DNA from: Alphaproteobacteria bacterium
GTDB lineage: Bacteria; Pseudomonadota; Alphaproteobacteria; Micavibrionales; Micavibrionaceae
Direction: 5' to 3'
NCBI GenBank assembly: GCA_021208265.1
Contig: JAJOJU010000040.1
Coordinates: forward strand, 1 to 32,460
DNA length: 32,460 nucleotides
Shown here: positions 1-8,321 of the stretch, piece after piece
Position numbering within the stretch: the stretch's first letter is position 1
Layout: every line of letters begins with the position of its first letter
Made by a program: the position numbers and the translations under genes
Notes under the pieces: model-generated
The model's database searches: none
Told to the model about the DNA's origin: nothing
Seen by the model: only the letters and a program-made list of their open reading frames with translations

Positions 1-26
1 CATTCAAGTTCCCATTCAAGAATTAA
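1..26 (+). CDS. rplE: Ribosomal protein L5, last residues (partial)
   Basis: Only the 3' end lies in the window. The frame ending at the TAA at 24-26 reads FKFPFKN, which resembles the usual L5 C-terminus (a phenylalanine-rich tail ending FPF plus one or two polar residues). L5 binds 5S rRNA in the large subunit. The position immediately upstream of rpsN is the standard rplE position in the spc operon. The call rests on seven residues plus gene order, so it is moderate. Confidence 0.6.
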
Positions 27-41
27 GGAAGAGACAAGACA

Positions 42-348
42 ATGGCAAAAGTATCGATGGTTGAACGCGACAAAAAACGCCGCAAGCTGGTAAAGGCGAA
101 GGCTTCCAAGCGCGCTGAGCTGAAGGCGATTATCGCCAATAAGAGCTTGCCCCCGGAAGAGCGTTTCCAGGCTGTGTTGAAGCTGGCTGAGCTGCCGCAG
201 CAATTCATCCAAGATCCGTATTCGTAACCGCTGCGCGCTTTCGGGCCGTCCGCGTTCGTACTACAGACAGTTTAACCTTTCACGGATTGCGCTCCGTGAT
301 CTGGCTTCCCGCGGCGAACTGCCGGGCGTTGTGAAGTCCAGCTGGTAA
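42..348 (+). CDS. rpsN: 30S ribosomal protein S14 (frame broken by one extra base)
   Basis: S14 is a small-subunit head protein. The N-terminal frame from ATG 42 gives [16 protein letters not shown], typical of the full-length, zinc-independent S14. At about base 199 an extra A in the codon at 198-200 breaks the frame and causes an early stop at 227. Dropping that base restores [19 protein letters not shown] and the C-terminus GVVKSSW, ending at TAA 346-348 with 101 residues, the normal family length. The RBS is the AGGAAG region about 10 bases before the ATG. The gene lies between rplE and rpsH, as expected. Unlike most other breaks in this window, this one is not in a long homopolymer. A real pseudogene is very unlikely for an essential gene. 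Confidence 0.93.
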
Positions 349-376
349 GAAATAGGAAAGAAAAGGGAATAACGAT

Positions 377-775
377 ATGTCTATGAATGACCCTTTAGGT
401 GATATGCTGACCCGCATCAGAAACGGGCAAATGGCGGGCAAAAGCTCGATCATCTGCTTGTACTCGAAGCACAATGAAAACGTGCTGAGCGTTTTGAAAG
501 ATGAGGGTTTCATCCGTGATTTCAAGACGGTTGATCTTGGCAACAACAAGAAGGAAACCCAGATTTTCCTGAAATACAGCGAAGGCAAGGGTGCTATCCG
601 TGAAGTAGCGCGCGTATCCAAGCCCGGTCGCCGTGTTTATACGAATGTTAAAGAAATGCCCCGTTTCTACAACGGCCTTGGGATTTTGATCCTCTCCACA
701 CCGCATGGTGTGATCCCGGATTATAAAGCCCGCGCGGCCAATGTAGGCGGCGAGGTTTTGTGCCAGGTATTCTAA
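377..775 (+). CDS. rpsH: 30S ribosomal protein S8
   Basis: S8 binds the central domain of 16S rRNA and in E. coli also represses spc-operon translation. The 132-residue product has the usual length. It starts MNDPLGDMLTRIRNG after a short MS and carries the RVSKPGRRVY segment and a C-terminal STPHGV region ending GGEVLCQVF. The frame is intact. It begins 28 bases after the rpsN stop and is followed 18 bases later by rplF, so it is co-transcribed within the ribosomal operon. A purine-rich RBS (GGAAAGAAAAGGG) precedes the ATG. Confidence 0.97.
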   Translation: MSMNDPLGDMLTRIRNGQMAGKSSIICLYSKHNENVLSVLKDEGFIRDFKTVDLGNNKKETQIFLKYSEGKGAIREVARVSKPGRRVYTNVKEMPRFYNGLGILILSTPHGVIPDYKARAANVGGEVLCQVF

Positions 776-793
776 GGATAAGGACGTAAGAAA

Positions 794-1354
794 ATGTCAC
801 GTATTGGTAAATACCCCGTTGAGCTTCCCGATGGTGTTGAAGCGCAAGTGAACGGTCAGGATGTGCGCGTAAAGGGCAAGCTGGGTGAACTCAGCATGAC
901 CGTGCATGATGATGTGTCCGTAGCGTTGGAAGATGTTGCGAATGATGATGGCAAGACATCCAAAGTGGTTCGTCTGCAGCCGAAATCCGACACGCCGTTC
1001 GCCAAGCAGATCTGGCCGACGATGCGTACGCTGGTAAGCAACATGGTTGTAGGCGTAAGCGAAGGTTACAAGAAAGACTTGGAAATCAAAGGGGTCGGTT
1101 ATCGTGCTAACCTGCAGGGTCAGACATTGGTGATGACGCTTGGTTTCTCTCACGAGGTTCGTTTCGACGTGCCGCAAGGGATCAAGGTTGAGGTGGACAA
1201 GCAGGTTGCGATCAGCATCAGCGGTATCGACAAGCAGCAGGTTGGTCAGGTCGCGGCAAAAATCCGCGGCTTCAAACCGCCGGAGCCTTACAAAGGTAAG
1301 GGTATCCGTTATGCAAATGAATACATTCTGAAGAAGGAAGGTAAGAAGAAGTAA
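794..1354 (+). CDS. rplF: 50S ribosomal protein L6
   Basis: L6 binds near the factor-binding site of the large subunit. The product has 186 residues. It starts [33 protein letters not shown] and contains the second-domain signature [15 protein letters not shown]. It ends with the conserved [25 protein letters not shown]. The stretch at residues about 50-62 ([13 protein letters not shown]) is slightly longer than in E. coli L6, inside a loop of domain 1. The frame is intact. The gene has an RBS (AAGGACG) 7-8 bases before the ATG and sits between rpsH and rplR. Confidence 0.97.
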   Translation: MSRIGKYPVELPDGVEAQVNGQDVRVKGKLGELSMTVHDDVSVALEDVANDDGKTSKVVRLQPKSDTPFAKQIWPTMRTLVSNMVVGVSEGYKKDLEIKGVGYRANLQGQTLVMTLGFSHEVRFDVPQGIKVEVDKQVAISISGIDKQQVGQVAAKIRGFKPPEPYKGKGIRYANEYILKKEGKKK

Positions 1355-1386
1355 CGGTTAAGTTACTCTTTTTCGGAGATAAAGAC

Positions 1387-1770
1387 ATGACACAGAAACT
1401 AACCAGCGCCCAGCGCAGAACATACAGAACACGGAACAAGATTCGTCGGGTAAATATTCAGCGTAATGCTAACCGCGATGTACGCCCACGTCTGTCGGTT
1501 CACCGTACAGGCCAGCAAATTTATGCGCAAATCATTGATGATTTGAAAGGTGTGACACTGGCGGCGGCTTCAACACTGGATAAAGATCTGAAGGAAAAGG
1601 TGAAGAGTGGTGCGAATGTGTCGGCAGCGGCGGAAGTAGGTAAGCTGGTAGCTGCCCGCGCTAAAAAAGCTGGTGTTGAAAAAGTGGTTTTTGACCGTGG
1701 TCGTTTTGTTTACCACGGCCGCGTGAAGGCTCTGGCCGAAGGCGCGCGTGAAGGCGGATTGCAGTTCTAA
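1387..1770 (+). CDS. rplR: 50S ribosomal protein L18
   Basis: L18 mediates attachment of 5S rRNA to the large subunit. The 127-residue product contains [20 protein letters not shown], the conserved AAASTLDK segment and a C-terminal [28 protein letters not shown]. Its length is a little above E. coli L18 because of an extended basic N-terminus (residues 1-25, rich in R, K and N). The frame is intact, with 32 bases to the rplF stop and 27 to rpsE. The order rplF-rplR-rpsE is the classical spc order. Confidence 0.97.
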   Translation: MTQKLTSAQRRTYRTRNKIRRVNIQRNANRDVRPRLSVHRTGQQIYAQIIDDLKGVTLAAASTLDKDLKEKVKSGANVSAAAEVGKLVAARAKKAGVEKVVFDRGRFVYHGRVKALAEGAREGGLQF

Positions 1771-1797
1771 GGAACGATAAGGAAAGGTTTTAAGATT

Positions 1798-2381
1798 ATG
1801 GCCAAACAGCAACAACAAGCTGACGACAGACAACAAGAGCAAAACGAATATGTTGAGCGCCTGGTGGGCATCAACCGTGTTGCCAAGGTTGTAAAAGGCG
1901 GGCGCCGTTTCGGTTTTGCCGCTCTGGTAGTGGTTGGCGATGGTAAAGGCCGCGTTGGTTACGGCAGTGGCAAAGCCAAGGAAGTACCGGAAGCCATTAA
2001 AAAAGCAACGGATCAGGCCAAGCGTGAGATGATCCGTGTGCCGCTTCGTGAAGGCCGCACAATTCACCATGACGTTCATGGTCACCATGGTGCGGGCCGC
2101 GTGTTTCTGCGTTCGGCCCTGCCGGTACGGGTATCATTGCCGGTGGTCCGATGCGTGCTGTGTTCGAAGCTTTGGGGATTGGCGATATCGTGGCGAAGGC
2201 TGTTGGTTCCAATAATTCCTACAGCATGGTGAATGCAACATTTGATGCTCTGAAAAACATGCAGAGCCCTCGTGATGTTGCCGGTCGTCGTAACAAGAAA
2301 GTAAGTGATATCGTTTCCGGCCGCGAAGTACAGAAAGATGCTGATGTAGCAGCAGCTGTGGCGGCGGATACGGGCGAGTAA
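1798..2381 (+). CDS. rpsE: 30S ribosomal protein S5 (frame broken by one missing base)
   Basis: S5 takes part in decoding fidelity and mRNA unwinding at the small subunit. The upstream frame gives [52 protein letters not shown], which is unmistakable. The frame breaks in the CCC run at 2117-2119. Adding one C gives [24 protein letters not shown], the conserved S5 core, and continues to [26 protein letters not shown], ending at 2381. The repaired protein has 194 residues. An acidic/alanine C-terminal tail follows the core. This is one of only two apparent deletions among the frame breaks here, and sequence error is the likeliest cause. Confidence 0.93.
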
Positions 2382-2410
2382 GAGATAAAGATTTTATAAG
2401 GAATAAGGTC

Positions 2411-2700
2411 ATGGCCGATAAAAAAGCTGAAACTAAAAAAAGCTGAAACCAAGACAGAAGCCAAGGCAACAGCTGCTAAAAAAGCCTGCTGCTGCCAAAG
2501 CCAAGAAGACCATCAGCGGCAAGGCCGTAAAGGTTACCCAAACGGGCAGCCCGATTGGTCGTCAGGCCTATCAGCGTCAGACGCTTATTGGTTTGGGGCT
2601 GAACAAAATGCACCGTACAAGCGTGTTGGAAGATACGCCTGCTGTGCGCGGCATGATTGAAAAAGTTAAGCACCTGGTGAAGGTGGAGGATGCAGCTTAA
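2411..2700 (+). CDS. rpmD: 50S ribosomal protein L30 with basic N-terminal extension (two extra bases)
   Basis: The L30 core is clear: [54 protein letters not shown], ending at TAA 2698-2700. The ATG at 2411 follows a TAAGGAATAAGG RBS. Between the start and the core, two A runs each look one base too long: seven As at 2435-2441 and six As at 2478-2483. Removing one A from each gives a continuous 95-residue protein beginning [18 protein letters not shown]. Bacterial L30 is usually about 60 residues, so about 35 residues of Lys/Ala-rich extension are unusual. Alternatively translation starts further downstream, but no good start codon and RBS is seen there. L30 is a non-catalytic large-subunit protein. 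Confidence 0.88.
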
Positions 2701-2737
2701 GCAAGCTGACAAGTGAAGGATAGAGAAGGTTAAATCC

Positions 2738-3247
2738 ATGAAACTGAACGCACTGCAACCTAAAGAAGGTTCTACCAAAAAAGCCATGCGTGTGGGCCGC
2801 GGTATCGGTTCCGGCAAGGGCAAGACTTCTGGCTCCGGTCAAAAGGGTCAGAAATCCCGCTCTGGTGTGGCGATTAAAGGCTTTGAAGGCGGTCAGATGC
2901 CCCTCGAGCGCCGTCTGCCGAAATTCGGTTTCAACAACAAGAAATTCGCAACAAACCTTGTAGAAGTGTCTTTGGGCAAGCTTCAGGCCGCTATCGATTC
3001 CAAGAAGCTGGATGCCAAAAAAGCGATTGATGAGAAAGCCCTGAAAGAGGCCGGTGTTATCAATAACATTAAAGATGGCGTAAAACTGCTGGGTACAGGC
3101 ACACTGTCTGCCAAAGTTGAGCTGAAGATCACAAAAGCTACGGCTTCCGCCAAAGCGGCTGTTGAAAAAGCCGGTGGCAAGATCGACTTCATCGTGCGTG
3201 AAGTGAAGCCCGTTGTTCGTAAGGATGGCAAGGGCGCCAAGAAATAG
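2738..3247 (+). CDS. rplO: 50S ribosomal protein L15
   Basis: L15 is a late-assembly large-subunit protein. The 169-residue product starts [43 protein letters not shown] and continues with [17 protein letters not shown], the L15 signature. It ends [23 protein letters not shown]. The frame is intact. In most proteobacteria secY follows directly. Here an intrinsic terminator follows 29 bases after the stop, so L15 is the last gene of a transcription unit or the terminator is partly read through. Confidence 0.97.
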   Translation: MKLNALQPKEGSTKKAMRVGRGIGSGKGKTSGSGQKGQKSRSGVAIKGFEGGQMPLERRLPKFGFNNKKFATNLVEVSLGKLQAAIDSKKLDAKKAIDEKALKEAGVINNIKDGVKLLGTGTLSAKVELKITKATASAKAAVEKAGGKIDFIVREVKPVVRKDGKGAKK

Positions 3248-3275
3248 TCTGGAATATAGCGATATATTCGTTGTT

Positions 3276-3308
3276 AAAACCCGCTGCCAAGGCGGGTTTT
3301 ATTTTTTA
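3276..3308 (+). terminator. Rho-independent terminator after rplO
   Basis: AAAACCCGC at 3276-3284 pairs with GCGGGTTTT at 3292-3300 around a 7-base loop. A T-rich tract runs to 3308. This is a textbook intrinsic terminator inside what is usually one uninterrupted operon (rplO-secY). Confidence 0.85.
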
Positions 3309-3322
3309 TGTCAATTAATTCT

Positions 3323-3351
3323 TTGCAAAAGCTTTTCCTTTAAGATATAAA
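3323..3351 (+). promoter_or_regulatory. Sigma-70-type promoter upstream of the secreted HExxH gene
   Basis: TTGCAA at 3323-3328 and TATAAA at 3346-3351 are separated by exactly 17 bases and lie just downstream of the rplO terminator. Transcription would begin near 3358, giving a leader of about 57 bases to the ATG at 3415. The call is from motif match only. Confidence 0.5.
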
Positions 3352-3414
3352 GTGTATCTTGTCTTATACATAATTATTTAATTTTTTGAGCGAAGAGCAT
3401 TTGGCTTGCGGCGT

Positions 3415-4101
3415 ATGATCAAATATCTGCTGATTTTAGCGTTTATAACAGGCGGTTTTCTGGGATTACCGGAGGCAGCTTATGCCGATAGCTGGGCTTG
3501 CCCGACCAAGGCGCCGGAAATTAAGCTGAGCCGTGTTTTGGGTAAAACCAGACTTTACCGCACCAAGGATATTAATACACTTACTCATATGCATACTGAT
3601 GGCGCCGCCAACCGGCAGGGCATGTATGTGAACGGCCTTGGCGGCGGCAAGATCGGGCTGGAGGGGCAGGCATCCTTCACCGTTATGCAGCGAGGGGATC
3701 AGGCCTGTATCTGGCTGAAAGGCATTGATGCCAAATTTTTTGCACTTCCCACCATTCATATCGCCAATAATTTTCCCAAGGGTACATGCGAGTATGATGC
3801 CGTGATGGAACATGAAAAAAAACATATCCGGGTGCTGCAGGATTTCCACAAGGAATTTGCACCAAAATTTAAAACTGCGCTACGCCGTATCGCCAGCGAT
3901 ATTCCGGCGCAAGGCCCCTTTGACGCCAAGAGCACGGAGCGTATTCAGCAAGATATGAATGCGCGGATTAATACGGGCATCCAGTCATTTAACGATAATA
4001 TCATTCCGATTTTAGAGGCCCGTCAGGCGCAGGTAGATAACCCTAACGAATATGCCCGCGTTGAAGCCCAGTGCAAAAACTGGAATAAATACGTGCAATA
4101 G
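3415..4101 (+). CDS. Secreted putative zinc metalloprotease-like protein (DUF922-like)
   Basis: The 228-residue product begins with a signal peptide (MIKYLLILAFITGGFLGL, predicted cleavage after AYA at residues 22-24), so it is exported. It has an HEKKH motif at residues 133-137 in the context AVMEHEKKHIRVLQDF, the HExxH zinc-ligand pattern. It also has four cysteines (about 29, 98, 125 and near the C-terminus), consistent with periplasmic disulfides. This resembles the DUF922 family of predicted secreted Zn-dependent proteases, a family from memory whose function is not established. A TTG at 3406 could add three residues, but the ATG at 3415 begins directly with the signal peptide and is preferred. 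The RBS is weak. The gene has its own promoter and sits between rplO and secY, a place where ribosomal operons normally carry nothing. Protease activity is inferred. Confidence 0.75.
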   Translation: MIKYLLILAFITGGFLGLPEAAYADSWACPTKAPEIKLSRVLGKTRLYRTKDINTLTHMHTDGAANRQGMYVNGLGGGKIGLEGQASFTVMQRGDQACIWLKGIDAKFFALPTIHIANNFPKGTCEYDAVMEHEKKHIRVLQDFHKEFAPKFKTALRRIASDIPAQGPFDAKSTERIQQDMNARINTGIQSFNDNIIPILEARQAQVDNPNEYARVEAQCKNWNKYVQ

Positions 4102-4190
4102 GTTTTTTGCCCCCCTTGTCACCCTCATTCCTTTCGTTTAACACTAATCCTTCAGTGTAAATTTACGAAGAATTATTGAGGGGAACCCTT

Positions 4191-5538
4191 ATGGTATCGG
4201 CTGTTGAACAACTGGCGCGCAACGCAGACTGGGGCGCTTTAGCCAAAGCAAGTGAGCTTAAGCAGCGTCTGCTTTTTGTAATTTGTGCCTTGCTGGTTTA
4301 CCGCTTGGGGACTTACATTCCGCTGCCGGGAATCGATCCGCATGTGTGGAATGAAATTTTCACGCAGCGCGGCGGCGGTATTCTGGACATGTTCAATATG
4401 TTCTCCGGGGGGGGCTTTGTCACGTATGACGATTTTTGCCCTGAACATCATCCCCTATATTTCGGCCTCGATTATCATGCAACTGGGGACAGCCATGTCA
4501 GCCAAGCTGGAAGCCCTGAAGAAAGAGGGCGAGGCGGGACGCGTAAAGATTAACCAGTATACACGTTATTTGACGGTGATTCTGGCTTCCATTCAGGCTT
4601 ACGGGCTGGCTGTAGGGCTGGAGAGTTTTTCCGGCGCCAGCGGTTCCGCGGTGATTGACCCCGGTATTTACTTCCGTATTACAACCGTGATTACCATTGT
4701 CGGCGGGACGATTTTCCTTCTTTGGCTGGGCGAACAGATTACCGCACGCGGGATCGGGAACGGTATTTCCCTGATTATCTTTGCCGGTATTGTGGCGGAA
4801 TTGCCGCGCGCTGTTGTTTCTACGCTGGAATTGGGGCGCCAAGGGCAGTTCAGCTTTATCGAGCTGTTCCTGCTGGTGGCCATGATTGCGGGCGTGATTG
4901 GCTTTATCGTGTTTATGGAACGCGCGCAGCGCCGCATTCTGGTGCAATACCCCAAACGGCAGGTCAGCGCCGGGCAGATGGCGGGTGGGCAATCCAACCA
5001 CATGCCTTTAAAGCTTAATACATCAGGCGTTATTCCGCCGATTTTCGCATCATCTTTACTGCTTTTGCCGCTCACCATTGTAGGCTTTAGCGGGGCACAG
5101 GGCGGCGATATCATGGCGGGAATTTCGCAATATCTCCAGCACGGTCAGCCGATCTATATGGTCCTGTATGGCGCGCTCATTATCTTCTTTGCTTTCTTTT
5201 ATACAGCGATTGTATTTAACCCGGAAGAAAACGCCGATACTTTGCGTAAATATGGTGGGTTTATTCCCGGCATTCGACCCGGTAAGCACACGGCGGATTA
5301 TCTGGATTATGTGCTGACCCGTATCACGTGTATCGGTGCGGCTTATCTGGTGTTTATCTGTTTGCTGCCGGAATTTCTGATTTCCCGCTATAATATCCCG
5401 TTTTATTTCGGGGGGACTAGTTTGCTGATTGTGGTGACGGTGACGCTGGATACAGTGGCACAGATTCATTCGCATCTGATCGCGCATCAGTATGAGGGCC
5501 TGATGAAGAAGGCCAAGTTGAGAGGACGCAAAGGCTAA
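4191..5538 (+). CDS. secY: Protein translocase subunit SecY (frame broken by one extra G)
   Basis: SecY is the ten-helix channel of the Sec translocon in the inner membrane. The N-terminal frame from ATG 4191 reads [28 protein letters not shown]. It breaks in a run of eight Gs at 4407-4414. With seven Gs it continues as [28 protein letters not shown], the most conserved SecY segment. The rest includes [21 protein letters not shown]-like text (here [15 protein letters not shown]), the cytoplasmic loop with [36 protein letters not shown], and the C-terminus [13 protein letters not shown]. The repaired length is 448 residues, normal for the family. The RBS is GAGGGG, 8 bases before the ATG. adk follows, as in other alphaproteobacteria. 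Confidence 0.95.
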
Positions 5539-5555
5539 AGTAAAAGGAGAGCTTG

Positions 5556-6137
5556 ATGAACATTATCATGTTTGGCCCGCCGGGTGCCGGTAAAGGAACC
5601 CAGGCTAAAAGATTGGAAGAGGCGCTGGGCGCCAAACAGCTTTCTACGGGCGATATGCTGCGGGCTGAGCTGGCGAGCGGTTCTGAAATGGGCAAAGCTC
5701 TGAAAGAAATTATGGATGCCGGGCAGCTGGTGCCGGATGATGTGATGGTCAAGTTGATCCAATACGCCATGGAATCGCCTGATTGCGCCAAGGGCGTTAT
5801 TTTGGACGGTTTTCCTCGCACAGTGCCGCAAGCTGAAGCGCTGGATGACATGTTGAAAGCATCCGGTAAAAAGATTGATCATGTTCTGGTGCTGGAAGTG
5901 GATGACTCTATCCTGCTGAGCCGTATCCAGAAACGCGCTGCTGAAACCGGCGGGGCACGCAGCGATGATAATGCCGATACGCTGAAAAAACGCCTTGATG
6001 TTTATCACTCCCAAACAGCGCCCATTCTTCCATATTACGAGCAACAGAACCTCCTGCGCCGCATTGACGGTATGGCCGAGATGGATGACGTGACGGCAGA
6101 AATTCATAAGGCGATCGGCAATAAACAAGCGGCCTGA
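5556..6137 (+). CDS. adk: Adenylate kinase (short-LID type)
   Basis: The enzyme catalyses reversible phosphate transfer between ATP and AMP to give ADP in the cytoplasm. The 193-residue product has the P-loop [10 protein letters not shown] at residues 7-16, the AMP-site region [10 protein letters not shown], and [13 protein letters not shown]. Its LID region is short ([21 protein letters not shown]) and lacks the zinc-finger-like long LID of many Gram-positive enzymes. This matches the short form found in alphaproteobacteria. The ATG at 5556 is preferred over a TTG three bases upstream because AAAGGAGA lies at ideal distance. The gene is 17 bases after secY, so the two are co-transcribed. Confidence 0.96.
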   Translation: MNIIMFGPPGAGKGTQAKRLEEALGAKQLSTGDMLRAELASGSEMGKALKEIMDAGQLVPDDVMVKLIQYAMESPDCAKGVILDGFPRTVPQAEALDDMLKASGKKIDHVLVLEVDDSILLSRIQKRAAETGGARSDDNADTLKKRLDVYHSQTAPILPYYEQQNLLRRIDGMAEMDDVTAEIHKAIGNKQAA

Positions 6138-6146
6138 AAAAGCGCA

Positions 6147-6182
6147 GGTAATGCTTGACATTACCGGCATTTCCTATATTGT
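6147..6182 (+). promoter_or_regulatory. Promoter upstream of rpsM with palindrome over the -35
   Basis: TTGACA at 6155-6160 is a perfect -35. TATTGT at 6177-6182 is a plausible -10 at 16-base spacing. The -35 lies within a perfect 7-base inverted repeat: GGTAATG at 6147-6153 and CATTACC at 6159-6165 around the 5-base CTTGA. There is no T tract, so it does not look like an adk terminator. An operator controlling the second half of the ribosomal operon is possible but is inference. Confidence 0.45.
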
Positions 6183-6287
6183 GCGCCCATTATCTTAGCC
6201 AGATAGTGTGTTTAATGTTTACGATCCGGCGTTTTACGGAGTGTCTCCGCGAGATTTTACGGATCGGTTAGAAATAGGAGAAAAACT

Positions 6288-6660
6288 ATGGCTCGTATCG
6301 CCGGGGTTAACGTACCCGACAAAAAAACGCGTTCCTATCGCCCTGACTTATGTTTACGGGATCGGACGCACCACTGCCTTCAAACTCTGCGAAAAGCTCG
6401 GCATCGATGTTCAGGTCCGTATGGGTAACCTGGAAGAAGACAAGCTGAACGAACTTCGTGCAGAAATTGAAAAAAGCGGCATGCCGATCGAAGGGGATCT
6501 GCGCCGTGAAGTGTCGATCAATATCAAACGCCTGATGGATATGAAATGCTATCGCGGTCTTCGTCACCGTTCCGGTCTGCCGGTTCGTGGTCAGCGCACG
6601 AAAACAAACGCCCGCACACGCAAAGGCCCTGCTAAGCCTATTGCCGGTAAGAAGAAATAA
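6288..6660 (+). CDS. rpsM: 30S ribosomal protein S13 (frame broken by one extra A)
   Basis: S13 forms intersubunit bridges at the head of the small subunit. ATG 6288 follows an AGGAG RBS and gives [13 protein letters not shown]. The run of seven As at 6321-6327 is one too long. With six it continues [27 protein letters not shown], then [52 protein letters not shown]. The repaired length is 123 residues, the family norm. An uninterrupted frame also exists from 6208, but its first 40 residues bear no resemblance to S13, so the ATG at 6288 plus one indel is the better model. rpsK follows 16 bases later. Confidence 0.94.
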
Positions 6661-6676
6661 GAGGAGGGCATAAGAT

Positions 6677-7066
6677 ATGGCACAAGCACAAGCACGCGTT
6701 AAACGTAAAGAACGTAAAAATATCGTATCCGGTGATGTTGTTGTAAACGCAACATATAACAACACCATCATTACGATCACGGATAAGCAAGGCAACACGG
6801 TTTCTTGGTCATCTGCCGGTCACATGGGTTTTAAGGGTTCTCGTAAATCCACACCCTATGCCGCGCAGGTAACGGCGGAAGATGCCGGTCGCAAGGCACA
6901 GGAACACGGGATGAAAGATCTTGATGTTCGCGTAAAAGGCCCCGGTTCAGGCCGTGAGTCTGCTCTGCGCGCTCTGCAGTCTATCGGTTTTACGATCAAG
7001 TCGATCATGGACATCACACCCATTCCTCACAATGGATGCCGTCCGCCGAAACGCCGTAGAATCTAA
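6677..7066 (+). CDS. rpsK: 30S ribosomal protein S11
   Basis: S11 lies on the platform of the small subunit near the mRNA exit. The 129-residue product contains [43 protein letters not shown] and ends with [19 protein letters not shown], both hallmark regions. The frame is intact, with an AGGAGGG RBS in the short gap after rpsM. A hairpin with a T-rich tail follows 12 bases after the stop, before rpoA. Confidence 0.97.
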   Translation: MAQAQARVKRKERKNIVSGDVVVNATYNNTIITITDKQGNTVSWSSAGHMGFKGSRKSTPYAAQVTAEDAGRKAQEHGMKDLDVRVKGPGSGRESALRALQSIGFTIKSIMDITPIPHNGCRPPKRRRI

Positions 7067-7078
7067 TGGAATACATTG

Positions 7079-7108
7079 CCCCGGCGTGTGCCGGGGTCTT
7101 GTTGTTTT
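7079..7108 (+). terminator. Terminator-like hairpin between rpsK and rpoA
   Basis: CCCCGGC at 7079-7085 pairs perfectly with GCCGGGG at 7090-7096 around a GTGT loop. TCTTGTTGTTTT follows to 7108. Because rpoA and rplQ lie downstream on the same strand, it may act as a partial terminator (attenuator) that sets alpha-subunit output, or as an RNA-processing site. The U tract is interrupted, so termination may be incomplete. Confidence 0.6.
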
Positions 7109-7174
7109 AAGAAGTAAGTTTTTTAACAAGTAACCAAGAGGCCGGTTAAGACCCGGATGAAGTGAAGGAAAAAC

Positions 7175-8191
7175 ATGATACATAAAAACTGGATGGAATT
7201 GATTAAACCCGAAAAACTGAACGTTTCCCACGGCAATAGCGCCAATGTGGGCAAGGTTGTGGCTGAGCCTTTGGAGCGCGGCTTTGGTATGACGCTGGGT
7301 AACGCCCTGCGCCGTATTCTGCTGTCTTCTCTGCAAGGGGCGGCGGTAACAGCTGTTCAGATCAACGGCGTTGTTCATGAGTTTTCCTCTATCGAAGGCG
7401 TTCGCGAAGATATCACGGACATCATCCTGAACATTAAGGCACTGGCTGTGCGTATGCACGCTGAAGGCCCGAAGAAGATGCGCCTTGCCGCTGAAGGTCC
7501 TTGCGTTGTAACAGCCGCGATGATCGAAGCCGGTGCTGACATCGAAATTATGAACCCGGAACTGGAAATTTGTACGCTGGATAAAGGCGCGAAGCTTTCC
7601 ATGGAGCTGACGGTTAATACAGGCAAGGGTTACCGCCCGGCCTCTCAGAACCGTCCGGAAGAAGCCCCTGTGGGCTTGATCCCGGTTGATTCCGTGTTCT
7701 CCCCGATCCGCAAAGTGACATATGAAGTGACTGACACCCGCGTGGGCCAGATCACTGACTACGACAAACTGACGCTGGCTGTGGAAACAAACGGCGTGAT
7801 TAGCCCGGAAGATGCTGTGGCCTATGCCGCGCGTATTCTGCAGGATCAGCTGCAAGTGTTCATCAACTTCGATGAGCCGAAAGCCGCGCAAACGGAAGAA
7901 GAAGCGCAAGAGCTGCCCTTCAACCGCAATCTGCTTAAGAAAGTGGACGAGCTTGAACTGTCCGTTCGTTCTGCTAACTGCCTTAAGAATGACAACATCA
8001 TCTATATCGGTGATCTGGTTCAGAAGTCAGAAGGCGATATGCTGCGTACACCGAATTTTGGTCGTAAGTCGCTGAACGAAATTAAAGAAGTTCTCTCCAC
8101 AATGGGTCTGCATCTCGGCATGCAAGTCGAAGGCTGGCCGCCGGAGAACATCGAAGAACTGGCTAAAAAGGTTGATGAAACCCAGTTCTAA
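7175..8191 (+). CDS. rpoA: DNA-directed RNA polymerase subunit alpha
   Basis: This is the core RNA polymerase alpha subunit. The 338-residue protein has the N-terminal assembly domain ([52 protein letters not shown], residues about 32-90). It also has the C-terminal DNA- and activator-binding domain ([49 protein letters not shown], residues about 260-312). Its length and domain order match the family, and the frame is intact. It starts 108 bases after rpsK, a gap that holds the hairpin at 7079-7096. The RBS is GAAGGAAAAA before the ATG. rplQ follows. Confidence 0.98.
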   Translation: MIHKNWMELIKPEKLNVSHGNSANVGKVVAEPLERGFGMTLGNALRRILLSSLQGAAVTAVQINGVVHEFSSIEGVREDITDIILNIKALAVRMHAEGPKKMRLAAEGPCVVTAAMIEAGADIEIMNPELEICTLDKGAKLSMELTVNTGKGYRPASQNRPEEAPVGLIPVDSVFSPIRKVTYEVTDTRVGQITDYDKLTLAVETNGVISPEDAVAYAARILQDQLQVFINFDEPKAAQTEEEAQELPFNRNLLKKVDELELSVRSANCLKNDNIIYIGDLVQKSEGDMLRTPNFGRKSLNEIKEVLSTMGLHLGMQVEGWPPENIEELAKKVDETQF

Positions 8192-8321
8192 TAAAGTTTG
8201 GGCATGATGCCCGTCCCGTGCGGTTACAGTTTTTAAAAAACAAGTGCTGCACGGATAACGTAATGGCTTTACCCGTTTAAGGCCGCAACATCGCCGGGAT
8301 GGCGAAGAAAGTAGTAAAACC

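Noticed and set aside
6138-6287. rpmJ between secY/adk and rpsM
   Set aside because: No L36-like 37-codon frame with CxxC and basic pattern is present in the gap; rpmJ must be elsewhere.
6208-6287. N-terminal extension of S13 from an upstream start
   Set aside because: The open frame exists only because of the extra A at 6321-6327; its residues do not resemble S13 and the RBS points to the ATG at 6288.
6947-7909. 320-codon open frame on - opposite rpoA
   Set aside because: Antisense shadow of rpoA; no family resemblance and no plausible RBS or operon context.
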